Shown: positions 1 to 7,173, numbered from the stretch's first letter. The stretch: 36,925 bases of DNA from Azonexus sp. (GCA_031260295.1 JAIRKE010000052.1:1-36925), one strand, 5' to 3'. Notes: generated from the sequence alone by a model not told the origin. Translations and numbers: made by a program.

Positions 1-108
1 TGGATCGAGAAATGCCGGCGTTTGTGGAAAAACTGCGAGCGCAAACTCAACACCAGCTTGCAGTTCGTCCTCCTCGCCTTCCTGGCGCTTTTGCTCAGAA
101 GATCGTGA
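1..108 (+). CDS. IS5-family transposase, C-terminal end (partial)
   Basis: Frame 1 is open from the first base to a TGA at 106-108 and encodes the last 35 residues of a transposase. It begins WIEKCRRLWKNCERKLNTS and ends in a leucine-rich run (FLALLLRRS). This is the typical C-terminus of IS5-group (IS427/IS1031-like) DDE transposases, which follows the catalytic region. The catalytic residues lie outside the window, so whether the element is intact cannot be judged. The stop codon sits inside the terminal repeat, as is usual for these compact elements. The assignment rests on recalled family sequence, and the exact subgroup is uncertain. Confidence 0.8.
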   Translation, partial: WIEKCRRLWKNCERKLNTSLQFVLLAFLALLLRRS

Positions 109-120
109 ACAGGTTCTTAG
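98..120 (+). mobile_element. Probable right terminal inverted repeat of the IS5-family element
   Basis: The sequence GATCGTGAACAGGTTC (101-116) directly follows and overlaps the transposase stop. It has the form expected for an IS5-group terminal repeat. It is followed by TTAG (117-120), which fits the short TNA/YTAR target duplications of this family. The left end is not in the window, so the repeat cannot be paired and the boundary is an estimate of a few bases. Confidence 0.55.
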
Positions 121-424
121 ATGTCGAAAGCCTGGATTGATCCGGCAACCAGGCATTGGCACAACGGGATCTGTCAGACCAGGTCTGATTTTCACAAATG
201 AATTCCGTTTTAACCCGATTCACCCTTCTTCTGCGTCTACCTCCATGCAAACAACGGCGGTACTGAAAGCTCTTTCCACACTGCCGTTTTTTCATCTCAA
301 CGATCTGGAGGATTTCATGAATACCCCACATTGCAGGCCTGGCAAGGCCGCAGATTTGTTGCGCTTTGCGTCTGTCGCCCACCGACCGTCACCGGGTTCA
401 TCTTGCTCGATCAAGGAGTTTTTC
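109..424. other. Gene-free stretch between the IS end and the vWA gene
   Basis: No recognisable gene lies here. The vWA reading frame stays open back to about 137, but that translation resembles no protein I know and lacks a start with support upstream of 317. The stretch holds an odd palindrome (174-188). It also has an in-frame ATG at 317 preceded by a GGAGG at about 307-311, and a much better Shine-Dalgarno (413-418) in front of the preferred start at 425. No convincing sigma-70 promoter was seen. The base composition looks more AT-rich than the rest of the window. Confidence 0.5.
174..188. repeat. Perfect 7-bp-arm odd palindrome (TCAGACC-A-GGTCTGA)
   Basis: The arms TCAGACC (174-180) and GGTCTGA (182-188) are perfect reverse complements around a single A. 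This is the size and shape of a dimeric repressor operator. It lies between the IS end and the vWA gene. No regulator is encoded beside it, so a function is inference only. Confidence 0.4.
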
Positions 425-1540
425 ATGCTCTCCCTGCGCCAAGCGGTCCTCTGCCTGCTTATGCTTCTTTTCGCTTTTTCCGCCTTGGCGGAAACCGCCG
501 TTTCCAAACGGCGGGTAGAAGTAGCCTTTGTCTTGGACACCACCGGATCCATGGCCAACCTTATCGATGGAGCCAAGAAAAAGATCTGGTCCATCGCCAA
601 TGCCATTGTCGATCAGTACCCGGATGCCGACATTCGCTTTGCCCTTGTGGGCTACAGGGATATCGGCGACGAATACGTCACCAGGGAATTTCCCTTGACC
701 GCGGACATCCAGAGCATCTACGCCAAGTTGCTGGCCTTTAAGGCTGACGGCGGCGGCGATACCCCGGAGTCGGTCAACGAGGCCTTGGACGTGGCCGTGA
801 CCAAGCTGGGCTGGAGCGACAAAAGCCAGATCAAGGCCGACCGCATCCTGTTCCTGGTGGGCGACGCCCCGCCCCACATGGACTACAAGCAGGATCGCAA
901 ATATCCCGAAATCATCGCGGAGGCCGTGAAAAAAGGCATCATCGTCAACACCGTGCAAGCAGGCCACGATCTATCCACCCGTCGAATCTGGACGGAAATG
1001 GCTTCGCTGGGCAAGGGCGATTACCTGGACATTCCTCAGGATGGCGGTCGGGTCGCGGTGATTGTCACGCCGTATGATAATGAGATACTTATCATCCAGC
1101 GCAAGCTCAATCTGACGATCATCCCCTACGGTTCTCGGGTACGGCAGCGGGAAGTCGAAAGCAGGGCCGAGATGTCCGCGATGGCCCCCGCGCCGGTGGC
1201 GGCGGACATGGCATCGTTTGTAAGCAAGTCCCGGAAAGGCGAAGCCGTGATCACCGGTGGCGGAGACCTGGTGGCCGACGTGCAGGAAGGGCACAAAAAG
1301 CTTGCCGAAGTGCCGAAAAATGAACTGCCTGGAAACATGCAAAAAATGTCGGCAAACGAACAGGCGGCTTACCTGGATGTCAAGGCGGGTGAACGCAAGG
1401 AGTTTTCGCGCCAGTTGGAGGTACTGGTATCCAAGCGCGATGCTTTCATTCTTGAACAGGAAAAGGCCGCTTCTCCCGCTCCTTCGGCCAGATCCTTCGA
1501 TACCGGCGTCAAAGAGGTCCTGAAAAAGCAAATGAAGTAG
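425..1540 (+). CDS. Exported von Willebrand factor type A domain protein
   Basis: This 371-residue protein was set to start at ATG 425 for two reasons: AAGGAG (413-418) lies 6 bases upstream, and the product then opens with a clean signal peptide (MLSLRQ, a hydrophobic core, ALA at about 20-22). The vWA domain occupies about residues 31-210. The metal-ion-dependent adhesion site is complete: D38-T-T40-G-S42, then GGGDTPES around D112/T113 and the GDAPPHMD loop around D147. The remaining 160 residues are charged and probably helical, with no family recognised. Such periplasmic vWA proteins bind ligands or partners through the metal site, but the partner here is unknown. The neighbouring IS end and the lower-GC look suggest an accessory gene. 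An in-frame ATG at 317 with its own GGAGG would add 36 residues and hide the signal peptide, so it is less likely. Confidence 0.75.
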   Translation: MLSLRQAVLCLLMLLFAFSALAETAVSKRRVEVAFVLDTTGSMANLIDGAKKKIWSIANAIVDQYPDADIRFALVGYRDIGDEYVTREFPLTADIQSIYAKLLAFKADGGGDTPESVNEALDVAVTKLGWSDKSQIKADRILFLVGDAPPHMDYKQDRKYPEIIAEAVKKGIIVNTVQAGHDLSTRRIWTEMASLGKGDYLDIPQDGGRVAVIVTPYDNEILIIQRKLNLTIIPYGSRVRQREVESRAEMSAMAPAPVAADMASFVSKSRKGEAVITGGGDLVADVQEGHKKLAEVPKNELPGNMQKMSANEQAAYLDVKAGERKEFSRQLEVLVSKRDAFILEQEKAASPAPSARSFDTGVKEVLKKQMK

Positions 1541-1657
1541 GCGTAGCAGGTTGGGCTGGGCGGCACGCGGACCTTCCTCATTCGTGCAACGGGTCGATCT
1601 GGCGAAGAGTCTGCAAACCAAAGCACCAAGCCGGGATTGAATCGGCGCGGTTGTCGG

Positions 1658-1694
1658 CATCCACCGGGCGGACGACGCGTCCGTCCGGTGGATG
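1658..1694. promoter_or_regulatory. 16-bp inverted repeat (hairpin) just upstream of the ECF sigma gene
   Basis: The left arm 1658-1673 (CATCCACCGGGCGGAC) and right arm 1679-1694 (GTCCGTCCGGTGGATG) pair over 16 bp with one G-T mismatch around a 5-base loop. No T-run follows, so it is not a standard intrinsic terminator for the vWA gene. A -10-like TAAAAT (1705-1710) lies between the hairpin and the sigma start at 1717. The right arm therefore covers where a -35 would sit. It may be an operator, an RNA hairpin, or a factor-dependent terminator. Confidence 0.55.
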
Positions 1695-1716
1695 GAGGCT
1701 GCGATAAAATGCGGCG

Positions 1717-2358
1717 ATGTCATCCCCCGTCGTTGCCGCCGCCCGTCTTGCCGTTGCCGATCCTGATGGCGACGAAGCCTTGCTCGCGCGTTACCGCGAA
1801 GGCGACGAAGAAGCCTTCGCGGAACTGTATCGCCGTCACCGCGGCGGGCTTTACCGTTTCATTCACGGCTTGTGTTCCAGCACGGCGCGGGCCGACGAGA
1901 TTTTTCAGGAAACCTGGTTCGCGCTGATTCGGAGTGACGCCATGCCCGACGGTCGCGCCCGTTTCAAAACCTGGCTGTACCAGATCGCCCGCCATCGGCT
2001 GATCGACCAGTGGCGTCGGGATGAAGGCGCGACGGAGGCGTTTGACGAAGCCGAACACACGCTGCTCGACGAACACGGAAACAGCGCCGCCGAAACGCCA
2101 GAAACGCTGGTATTGCGCGCCGAGCAGTTGCAGCAGATCGTTTGCGCGCTGGAAACGCTGCCGCTGCCGCAGCGCGAGGTTTTCCTGCTGCGCGCCCACG
2201 CCGGCATGGAGCTGGCTGAAATCGCCGCGCTGACCGCTACCTCGCTCGAAGCGATCAAGAGCCGCTACCGCTACGCGCTGGCCAGACTACGGCAGCGTCT
2301 GGGCTCGCTATCGCCCGCCGAAGTGCCGGAGCCGGTGGAATTGAAGGTGCCCGCATGA
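1717..2358 (+). CDS. ECF-type RNA polymerase sigma factor
   Basis: This 213-residue sigma-70-like protein has only regions 2 and 4, the layout of extracytoplasmic-function sigma factors. Region 2 spans about residues 23-95 (EEAFAELYRRHRGGLYRFI, then FKTWLYQIARHRLIDQWRR, the -10 recognition helix). Region 4 spans about 135-190 (LETLPLPQREVFLLRAHAG, then the helix-turn-helix SLEAIKSRYRYALARLRQRL). The start at 1717 has no Shine-Dalgarno at normal distance: GGAGG at 1694-1698 is 18 bases away. A -10-like TAAAAT at 1705-1710 would place transcription start near the ATG, so the message may be leaderless. The stop overlaps the start of the next gene by ATGA, which points to a sigma/anti-sigma pair. 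Confidence 0.9.
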   Translation: MSSPVVAAARLAVADPDGDEALLARYREGDEEAFAELYRRHRGGLYRFIHGLCSSTARADEIFQETWFALIRSDAMPDGRARFKTWLYQIARHRLIDQWRRDEGATEAFDEAEHTLLDEHGNSAAETPETLVLRAEQLQQIVCALETLPLPQREVFLLRAHAGMELAEIAALTATSLEAIKSRYRYALARLRQRLGSLSPAEVPEPVELKVPA

Positions 2359-3329
2359 AACCGCCTGCCCGCTCTCCTTTACCCGACGCCGGAAGCGGCA
2401 TGGCCGACAGCGAGCAACCTTTGTTGCAAGCCGCTCGCGACCTGCCGCAAGCCGAACCCGGCCCGGCGCTGGATGCTGCCATTCTGGGGGCTGCCGCCCA
2501 ACGCGCGGAGGAAGTTCGCCGGGCGCGCATTATTGCTACGGAAGTGCTGGCGGCAAATCCAAGCGCGGTACAAACTCGTCCGCTACTGGCGCGCTTTTCG
2601 TGCTGGCTTTTCGGTGACGGCGAGAGGCACGGGCATTTCCGGCAGGCGCTCGCCGCTAGCATCGTCGCCGGCATTGCGCTCGGGATCGTCTGGCAGGCCG
2701 AACGTGAAAACGTGCCGGCCGTATCCGATGTCGCCATGATGGAACCCGCCCCCTCCACCGCCGCTCCGGCCCTGGAGCCTGCGCCTGCCACGATCACGCA
2801 GGCAGAAGCGGTGGAAGAAATGCCTGCCAGAAAGGCAATGCCGCCCGCCAGGGAAAAACCCGCGGCAGTATCGGCAATGATGGATTCGACTGCCGTTGAA
2901 ACCAAGGTGGACAAGGTTCAGCTCGCTGCCGCTTCGCCCCCATTGCCACCACCACCGGCGGAAGCGCGCGGGCAAGATCGTGCGGCGGAGCTGCCGCCCG
3001 CCGCCGCGCCCATGCCCGCGCCAGCTGCCCCTTCGGCGCCGCCGATGGAGGAAGTAGCTGAGTACCGGGCTGACCGCTCCAGAGCCGCTCCCATGGCCGC
3101 CAGGCAAGCCGCGCCAGCGCCTGTACAGGAAGCGGCGAAAGCGCAGGAAATGGACGCGGAAGGGGAGATCGACGCACAACTCAAGCGTATTCTCGAACTG
3201 CGCCGTGCCGGAAAAGAAGAGGAAGTCCAAGCCCTGTTGCGTCAATTGCGCGCGCGTTACCCCGACGGCAATATCGACGAACGCCTGCGCCAGCGGGAAA
3301 AAAAGGAAAACTATTCACCCGGCCATTAA
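2355..3329 (+). CDS. Single-TM Pro/Ala-rich protein, probable anti-sigma partner
   Basis: This protein has 324 residues. The start overlaps the sigma stop by 4 bases (ATGA), so the two are probably translationally coupled. Residues 1-92 are a hydrophilic, partly helical N-terminus. A single membrane segment lies at about 96-113 (ALAASIVAGIALGIVW). A long Pro/Ala/Glu-rich linker runs to about 265, and a short helical C-terminal module follows (IDAQLKRILELRRAGKEEE...RARYPDG, about 272-315). This is the topology of a membrane anti-sigma factor with a cytoplasmic N-terminus and a periplasmic sensor. However, the zinc-binding HxxxCxxC motif of classical ZAS anti-sigma factors is absent, so the role is inferred from position. 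An internal ATG at 2400 is an alternative start. Confidence 0.65.
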   Translation: MKPPARSPLPDAGSGMADSEQPLLQAARDLPQAEPGPALDAAILGAAAQRAEEVRRARIIATEVLAANPSAVQTRPLLARFSCWLFGDGERHGHFRQALAASIVAGIALGIVWQAERENVPAVSDVAMMEPAPSTAAPALEPAPATITQAEAVEEMPARKAMPPAREKPAAVSAMMDSTAVETKVDKVQLAAASPPLPPPPAEARGQDRAAELPPAAAPMPAPAAPSAPPMEEVAEYRADRSRAAPMAARQAAPAPVQEAAKAQEMDAEGEIDAQLKRILELRRAGKEEEVQALLRQLRARYPDGNIDERLRQREKKENYSPGH

Positions 3330-3435
3330 AGATTGAACAGAGGATGCCATGCTGCGACTACGCGCAGCAAGACGCAACGGAGCGTGTTCAATACTTATGG
3401 CCGATTCAATAATGAGCCGTTTTTGTCGAGCCACT

Positions 3436-4596
3436 ATGAACAATCTGCCGATTCCTGATCCGGAAGCGCTTGCCCACAGCCGGCGCTTGCAACAATGCCT
3501 GATTCAGGCAATCGACGATAGCGGCGGCTGGCTTTCCTTTGCCCGATTCATGGAACTGCTGTTGTACGTCCCCGGACTCGGCTACTATGCTGCCGGCGCG
3601 CGCAAATTCGGAGCGGCCGGCGATTTCGTCACGGCGCCGGAAATGACGCCGCTGTTCGCCCGGGCGCTGGCCCGCCAAGTCGCTACGGGGATGGCCGCGT
3701 CAAGTCCGGCGGTGCTCGAAGTCGGTGCCGGTTCCGGGCGCCTCGCCGCCGACCTGTTGCTTGCCCTGGAGGCCGAGCAGGCCCTGCCCGAGCATTACAC
3801 CATCCTCGATCTATCGGCCGATCTGCGGCAACGGCAGCAGGAGACCATCGCCCGGACGGCGCCGCACCTGGCAGGGCGCGTCGTTTGGCTCGACCGCCTG
3901 CCGGAAACTTTCTCCGGTGTTGTGCTGGCCAACGAACTGCTTGACGCCCTGCCGGTGGACATTGTTGCCTGGCGTGAAGATGGTATTTTTTCCCGGGGCG
4001 TCGGCTTGGCGGCCGACGGCGGTTTCACGTGGAACGAAAGGCCGGCCGACGGCGCCCTGCTCGCCGCCGCCGAGGAAATCAGCGAACAATGTTGCCTGCC
4101 GCCGGGCTACGAAAGCGAAATTGGCCTGGCCAGCCGGGCGTGGACGGCGGAATGGGGGTATCGCCTGCAATGCGGTTTGCTGCTGCTAATCGACTATGGG
4201 TTTCCGCGCCACGAGTTCTACCACCCGCAGCGCGGCCGCGGCACCTTGATGTGCCACTATCGCCACTACGCCCACCCCGATCCTTTCTACCTGCCCGGTT
4301 TGCAGGATGTTACCGCCCACGTTGATTTCACGGCCATCGCCGCCGCTGCCGACGGTGCCGGTCTCGACGTACTCGGCTACGCGAGCCAGGGGCGTTTCCT
4401 GCTCGATTGCGGCATCCTCGACTGTCTCGGCGAAATTCCGGCGAACAGTGCCGATTACCTGCGTGCTGCCGGAGCGGTCAACAAGCTGTTGCTGCCGCAC
4501 GAGATGGGCGAATTGTTCAAGGTGCTGGCCCTCGGCCGAGGGTTGAGCGAGCCGCTGTGCGGCTTTGTCGCTGGCGATCAGCGGCATCGCTTGTAA
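3436..4596 (+). CDS. SAM-dependent methyltransferase, MidA/NDUFAF7 family
   Basis: This is a class I SAM-dependent methyltransferase of the MidA family (COG1565, relatives of mitochondrial complex I assembly factor NDUFAF7), 386 residues from the chosen start. Family landmarks are present: the N-terminal FMELLLYVPGLGYYAAG and the FGAAGDFVTAPEMTPLFA segment. The SAM-binding glycine loop VLEVGAGSGRLAADLL lies near residues 95-110, and ANELLDALPVD follows at about 165-175. NDUFAF7 methylates an arginine of a complex I subunit; the bacterial substrate is not established. The frame is open upstream to 3349, with ATGs at 3349, 3397 and 3412. I chose 3436 because the product then has normal family length and a conserved-looking N-terminus, but no start has a strong ribosome site. 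A parS-like sequence lies inside the gene (4021-4036). Confidence 0.85.
   Translation: MNNLPIPDPEALAHSRRLQQCLIQAIDDSGGWLSFARFMELLLYVPGLGYYAAGARKFGAAGDFVTAPEMTPLFARALARQVATGMAASSPAVLEVGAGSGRLAADLLLALEAEQALPEHYTILDLSADLRQRQQETIARTAPHLAGRVVWLDRLPETFSGVVLANELLDALPVDIVAWREDGIFSRGVGLAADGGFTWNERPADGALLAAAEEISEQCCLPPGYESEIGLASRAWTAEWGYRLQCGLLLLIDYGFPRHEFYHPQRGRGTLMCHYRHYAHPDPFYLPGLQDVTAHVDFTAIAAAADGAGLDVLGYASQGRFLLDCGILDCLGEIPANSADYLRAAGAVNKLLLPHEMGELFKVLALGRGLSEPLCGFVAGDQRHRL
4021..4036. other. Degenerate parS-like site (13 of 16 matches)
   Basis: GGTTTCACGTGGAACG matches the ParB-binding consensus TGTTTCACGTGAAACA at 13 of 16 positions, with the central TTTCACGTG intact. It lies within the methyltransferase gene, about 29 kb from parB in this window. 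ParB sites are commonly found inside genes near the origin. The mismatches are at positions 1, 12 and 16 of the consensus, and one chance match of this quality is possible. Confidence 0.4.
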
Positions 4597-4615
4597 ACGC
4601 CAAAGATTTTAAAAA

Positions 4616-4643
4616 TTGCAATTTCCGGTTTGGCCGCTATACT
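4616..4643 (+). promoter_or_regulatory. Sigma-70-type promoter for the YjfB-like gene
   Basis: TTGCAA (4616-4621) and TATACT (4638-4643) are separated by 16 bases. They lie 37 bases upstream of the ATG at 4680. The local sequence is AT-rich, unlike its surroundings. A FliA (sigma-28) promoter was considered because of a GCCG at 4633-4636, but no TAAA lies at the required distance. Confidence 0.6.
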
Positions 4644-4679
4644 GAAACAGTCACGGTTTCATTGCGGAGCGAAAGTAAG

Positions 4680-4871
4680 ATGGACATTGGATCGATCGTC
4701 AGCCAGAGTTCTGCCCTGTCGCAAGCCCGTACGGGCGACGCGGTGGCTATCCTGGTGATGAAGAAGGCCATCGACGCTCAGGCCCAAACGGCTTTGCAAT
4801 TGCTACAGGCTTTGCCGTCCGTCAGCAACAATCCTCCCAATCTGGGCAACAGCGTCGACGTCAGGGTTTGA
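4680..4871 (+). CDS. YjfB-like putative motility protein
   Basis: This 63-residue protein begins MDIGSIVSQSSALSQ, continues with VAILVMKKAIDAQAQTALQLLQALP, and ends LGNSVDVRV. It matches the small YjfB family (putative motility proteins). These have an amphipathic helical core and a conserved 'NxGxxVDVxA'-type tail. Their molecular role is not established. The start is supported by CGGAG (4665-4669) 10 bases upstream and by a good promoter. The gene stands alone: no flagellar or chemotaxis genes are nearby. Its last 11 bases overlap the 3' end of the convergent hydrolase gene, so no terminator fits between them. Confidence 0.75.
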   Translation: MDIGSIVSQSSALSQARTGDAVAILVMKKAIDAQAQTALQLLQALPSVSNNPPNLGNSVDVRV

Positions 4872-5667
4872 GCGTCGCCAGCCAGTCGCGCACCGTGGCC
4901 GCCACCAGCGGCCATTCTTTTTCGTGGGTCACGGCGTGGCCCATGCCGCGGAAGATATGGCAGGGTAGGCCGTAGGTATGGGCCGTGCTTTGCACCAGGA
5001 AAGCCGGCACCAACACGTCGTGCTCGGCGCCGAGAATCAGCATCGGCGGACGGTGCATGGCGAGCAGGTTGGGCAGGTTGAACATCGACATATCCCACAG
5101 CGCCCGCTGCGACTCCGATTGCATCTTGCCCAGCCAGGTCTCCAGCGTGGCTTCGTCGACCTCGCCGGCGAACAGCGCCTCGCGCAGCGTGGTGGTATCG
5201 GTGTAATGGCCGGCCAGGATCTGGTTGAGTTCGGCGAATAACTGCGGTTTCTGCAACAACAGGTGAAATTGCGAGGCGATCAGGCCCTGCGGCGGCACCG
5301 AGCAGAGCAGCGCGGCGCCGGGAGCGTCGTGCCGTTCCAGGAATTTCTGCACCACGAAACCGCCCATCGAATGCCCGATCAGCACCGGTGTTTCGTCCAG
5401 CCAGGCGACGGCGGTGGTCACGTCATCGACGTAATCGGCTATCGAATGCCAGTCGATGCGCTCGCCGCCGTGGCTGCCGCCGTGGCCGCGCAGCGACAGC
5501 GCGTGACAGGCGTAGCCGGCGGCGGCGAAAAAGGGCATGAAGGTTTCGCTCCACATCCAGGCACCGGCGAAGGCACCGTGAATGAACAGCAGCGGCGGGC
5601 GGGACGAGTGCCGCCGGGGCGAGCAGGAAAGAAGCTCAAGTCCTTCGATGGTGTGGTGCTGGATCAT
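4861..5667 (-). CDS. Alpha/beta hydrolase
   Basis: This 268-residue alpha/beta-hydrolase-fold enzyme has a recognisable catalytic triad: nucleophile S100 in GHSMGG, acid D217 in LGAEHD, and base H244 in GMGHAVTHE. The oxyanion-hole region is FIHGAFAGAWMW (about 28-39), followed by LSLRGHGGS at about 58-65. The lid region (about 125-190) is variable, so the substrate cannot be predicted. Lipase, esterase and C-C hydrolase roles are all possible. No signal peptide is present, so it should be cytoplasmic. It is transcribed divergently from the DUF2905 gene across 63 bases and overlaps the YjfB-like gene tail to tail by 11 bases. Confidence 0.85.
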   Translation of the reverse strand: MIQHHTIEGLELLSCSPRRHSSRPPLLFIHGAFAGAWMWSETFMPFFAAAGYACHALSLRGHGGSHGGERIDWHSIADYVDDVTTAVAWLDETPVLIGHSMGGFVVQKFLERHDAPGAALLCSVPPQGLIASQFHLLLQKPQLFAELNQILAGHYTDTTTLREALFAGEVDEATLETWLGKMQSESQRALWDMSMFNLPNLLAMHRPPMLILGAEHDVLVPAFLVQSTAHTYGLPCHIFRGMGHAVTHEKEWPLVAATVRDWLATLKP

Positions 5668-5730
5668 GGCAGTCAGTCGGGGGTGAGGCGTGATTAAATG
5701 CGACTTTCCCCCCGCAAGGCAAGGTAAATC

Positions 5731-5928
5731 ATGGCGAAGTGGATTCTGACGCTGGTTGTTGCCATCTTCCTACTCGGCATCCTAACGCCGCATCTTGCCC
5801 GCTTCATCCGCTTCGGCCACCTGCCCGGCGATCTGACTTGGCGCTTGCGCGGCCGTAGCTATGCTTTTCCCTTTGCTTCGATCCTGCTGTTGTCCTTGCT
5901 GTTGTGGCTGCTGACTCGCTTGTTGTAG
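5731..5928 (+). CDS. DUF2905 small membrane protein
   Basis: This 65-residue integral membrane protein has two hydrophobic segments, at about residues 3-20 (ILTLVVAIFLLGILTP) and 45-64 (PFASILLLSLLLWLLTRLL). They flank a polar loop with the family signature FIRFGHLPGDLTWRLRGRSYAFPF. This loop is the hallmark of the DUF2905 family, whose function is unknown. An AAGG (5721-5724) lies just upstream of the ATG. It is a single-gene unit that ends 12 bases before the stop of the convergent cca gene. Confidence 0.85.
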   Translation: MAKWILTLVVAIFLLGILTPHLARFIRFGHLPGDLTWRLRGRSYAFPFASILLLSLLLWLLTRLL

Positions 5929-5940
5929 CGGAGGCTGTGG

Positions 5941-7158
5941 CTAGCCGATGCCGAGCGCCTGGCTGACGGCCTTGACGCGGGCCGCGTGGATGTGTTGGGT
6001 GATTTGCTGCGGCGTATTGCAGGCGCGAGCGATTTCGCCCGCCTTGACGGTGTTGACCGCAGCCAGCGCCGTGCGCAGCCGCTCCGGACTGGCGTAGGGC
6101 CGGTCTTCCCAACCGCGGCGGCCAGTGTGGTCGCAAAGGCAGGCTTGCAGCAGTTGCTCGAAGCGTTGTGGTCGGCGCAGGGCGTCGCATTTCTCGAGCA
6201 GGCCGACGATGGTAGCGGCGCGCAGTTCGCCGGCGCGGTGGATGTTGCCGTGGTGGCGGGCCATCAGCAGCGCCAGTTCGCGGCAGTCGGCGGGTATGCG
6301 CAGGCGTGCCGCCAGTTGCTCGACTAGATGCACGCTGTGTTCCTCGTGGCCGATGTGGCGAGGCAGAATGTCGGCCGGCGTCAACGCCTTGCCGAGGTCG
6401 TGGGTCAGCGCCGCGAAGCGCACTGGCAACGCGTAGCCGCGCCGGGCCGACTGGGCGACGACCATCATGGTGTGGCTGCCGGTATCGATTTCCGGGTGAT
6501 AGTCGGCCCGCTGCGGCACGCCGAACAGGGCCTCGACTTCCGGCAGCAGGCGGGCCAGGGCGCCGCATTCGCGCAGCACCTCGAACATCCGCGCCGGCTC
6601 GGTTTCCATCAGGCCCTTGGCTAGTTCCTGCCAAACGCGCTCGGCGACCAGATGATCGACCTCGCCGTCGGCCACCATGCTGCGCATCAGTTCCAAGGTT
6701 TCCGGGGCAACCGTGAAGTCGCCGAAACGGGCAGCGAAGCGGGCCAGGCGCAACAGGCGTACCGGATCTTCGGCGAAGGCTGGACCGACGTGGCGCAATA
6801 CCCTGTCGGTCAGGTCGCGGCGGCCGTCGTAGGGGTCGATCAACTGGCCGGCCTCGTCCTTGGCCATGGCGTTGATGGTCAGGTCGCGGCGGGCGAGATC
6901 CTCGGTCAGTGTGACGTCGGGCGCGGCATGGAAGGTGAAGCCGTGGTAGCCGCGACCGCTCTTGCGCTCGGTGCGGGCCAACGCGTATTCCTCGCCGCTC
7001 TGCGGGTGAATGAACACCGGGAAGTCCTTGCCGACCGGCCGGAAGCCGCGCGCCAGCAGGTCTTCCGGTGTGGCACCGACGACCACGTGATCGCGGTCGG
7101 CGCTTGGCCGGCCAAGCAATTCGTCGCGGACGGCACCGCCGACGACATAGATTTGCAT
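5941..7158 (-). CDS. cca: Multifunctional CCA tRNA nucleotidyltransferase
   Basis: This enzyme (405 residues) adds or repairs the 3'-terminal CCA of tRNAs from CTP and ATP without a template, in the cytoplasm. The class II nucleotidyltransferase head is clear: GGAVRDELLG at 7-16, the metal-binding D21/D23 pair (DRDHVVVG), and RRDLTINAMA around 90-99. The RNA-binding central part follows, including DPVRLLRLARFAARF at about 131-145. The C-terminal half carries an HD phosphohydrolase domain with the H253-D254 pair (LTHDLGKALTP), as in the E. coli enzyme with added phosphatase/phosphodiesterase activity. Length matches the bifunctional family. It lies 15 bases downstream of the NDUFA9-like gene and is probably co-transcribed with it. 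Confidence 0.95.
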   Translation of the reverse strand: MQIYVVGGAVRDELLGRPSADRDHVVVGATPEDLLARGFRPVGKDFPVFIHPQSGEEYALARTERKSGRGYHGFTFHAAPDVTLTEDLARRDLTINAMAKDEAGQLIDPYDGRRDLTDRVLRHVGPAFAEDPVRLLRLARFAARFGDFTVAPETLELMRSMVADGEVDHLVAERVWQELAKGLMETEPARMFEVLRECGALARLLPEVEALFGVPQRADYHPEIDTGSHTMMVVAQSARRGYALPVRFAALTHDLGKALTPADILPRHIGHEEHSVHLVEQLAARLRIPADCRELALLMARHHGNIHRAGELRAATIVGLLEKCDALRRPQRFEQLLQACLCDHTGRRGWEDRPYASPERLRTALAAVNTVKAGEIARACNTPQQITQHIHAARVKAVSQALGIG

Positions 7159-7173
7159 CGGCTGTCTGCGGGG

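Noticed and set aside
137..424. N-terminal extension of the vWA frame
   Set aside because: The 96 extra residues match nothing I recognise and would bury a good signal peptide; the AAGGAG at 413-418 fixes the start at 425.
1637..1927. Open frame with an ATG at 1709 after GGAGG (1694-1698)
   Set aside because: The spacing is good, but the product is a short Pro/Ala/Lys-rich frame overlapping the clear sigma factor in another frame, with no similarity to known proteins.
4614..4640. FliA (sigma-28) promoter before the YjfB-like gene
   Set aside because: GCCGCTAT resembles the -10, but no TAAA lies 15 bases upstream; the sigma-70 elements fit better.
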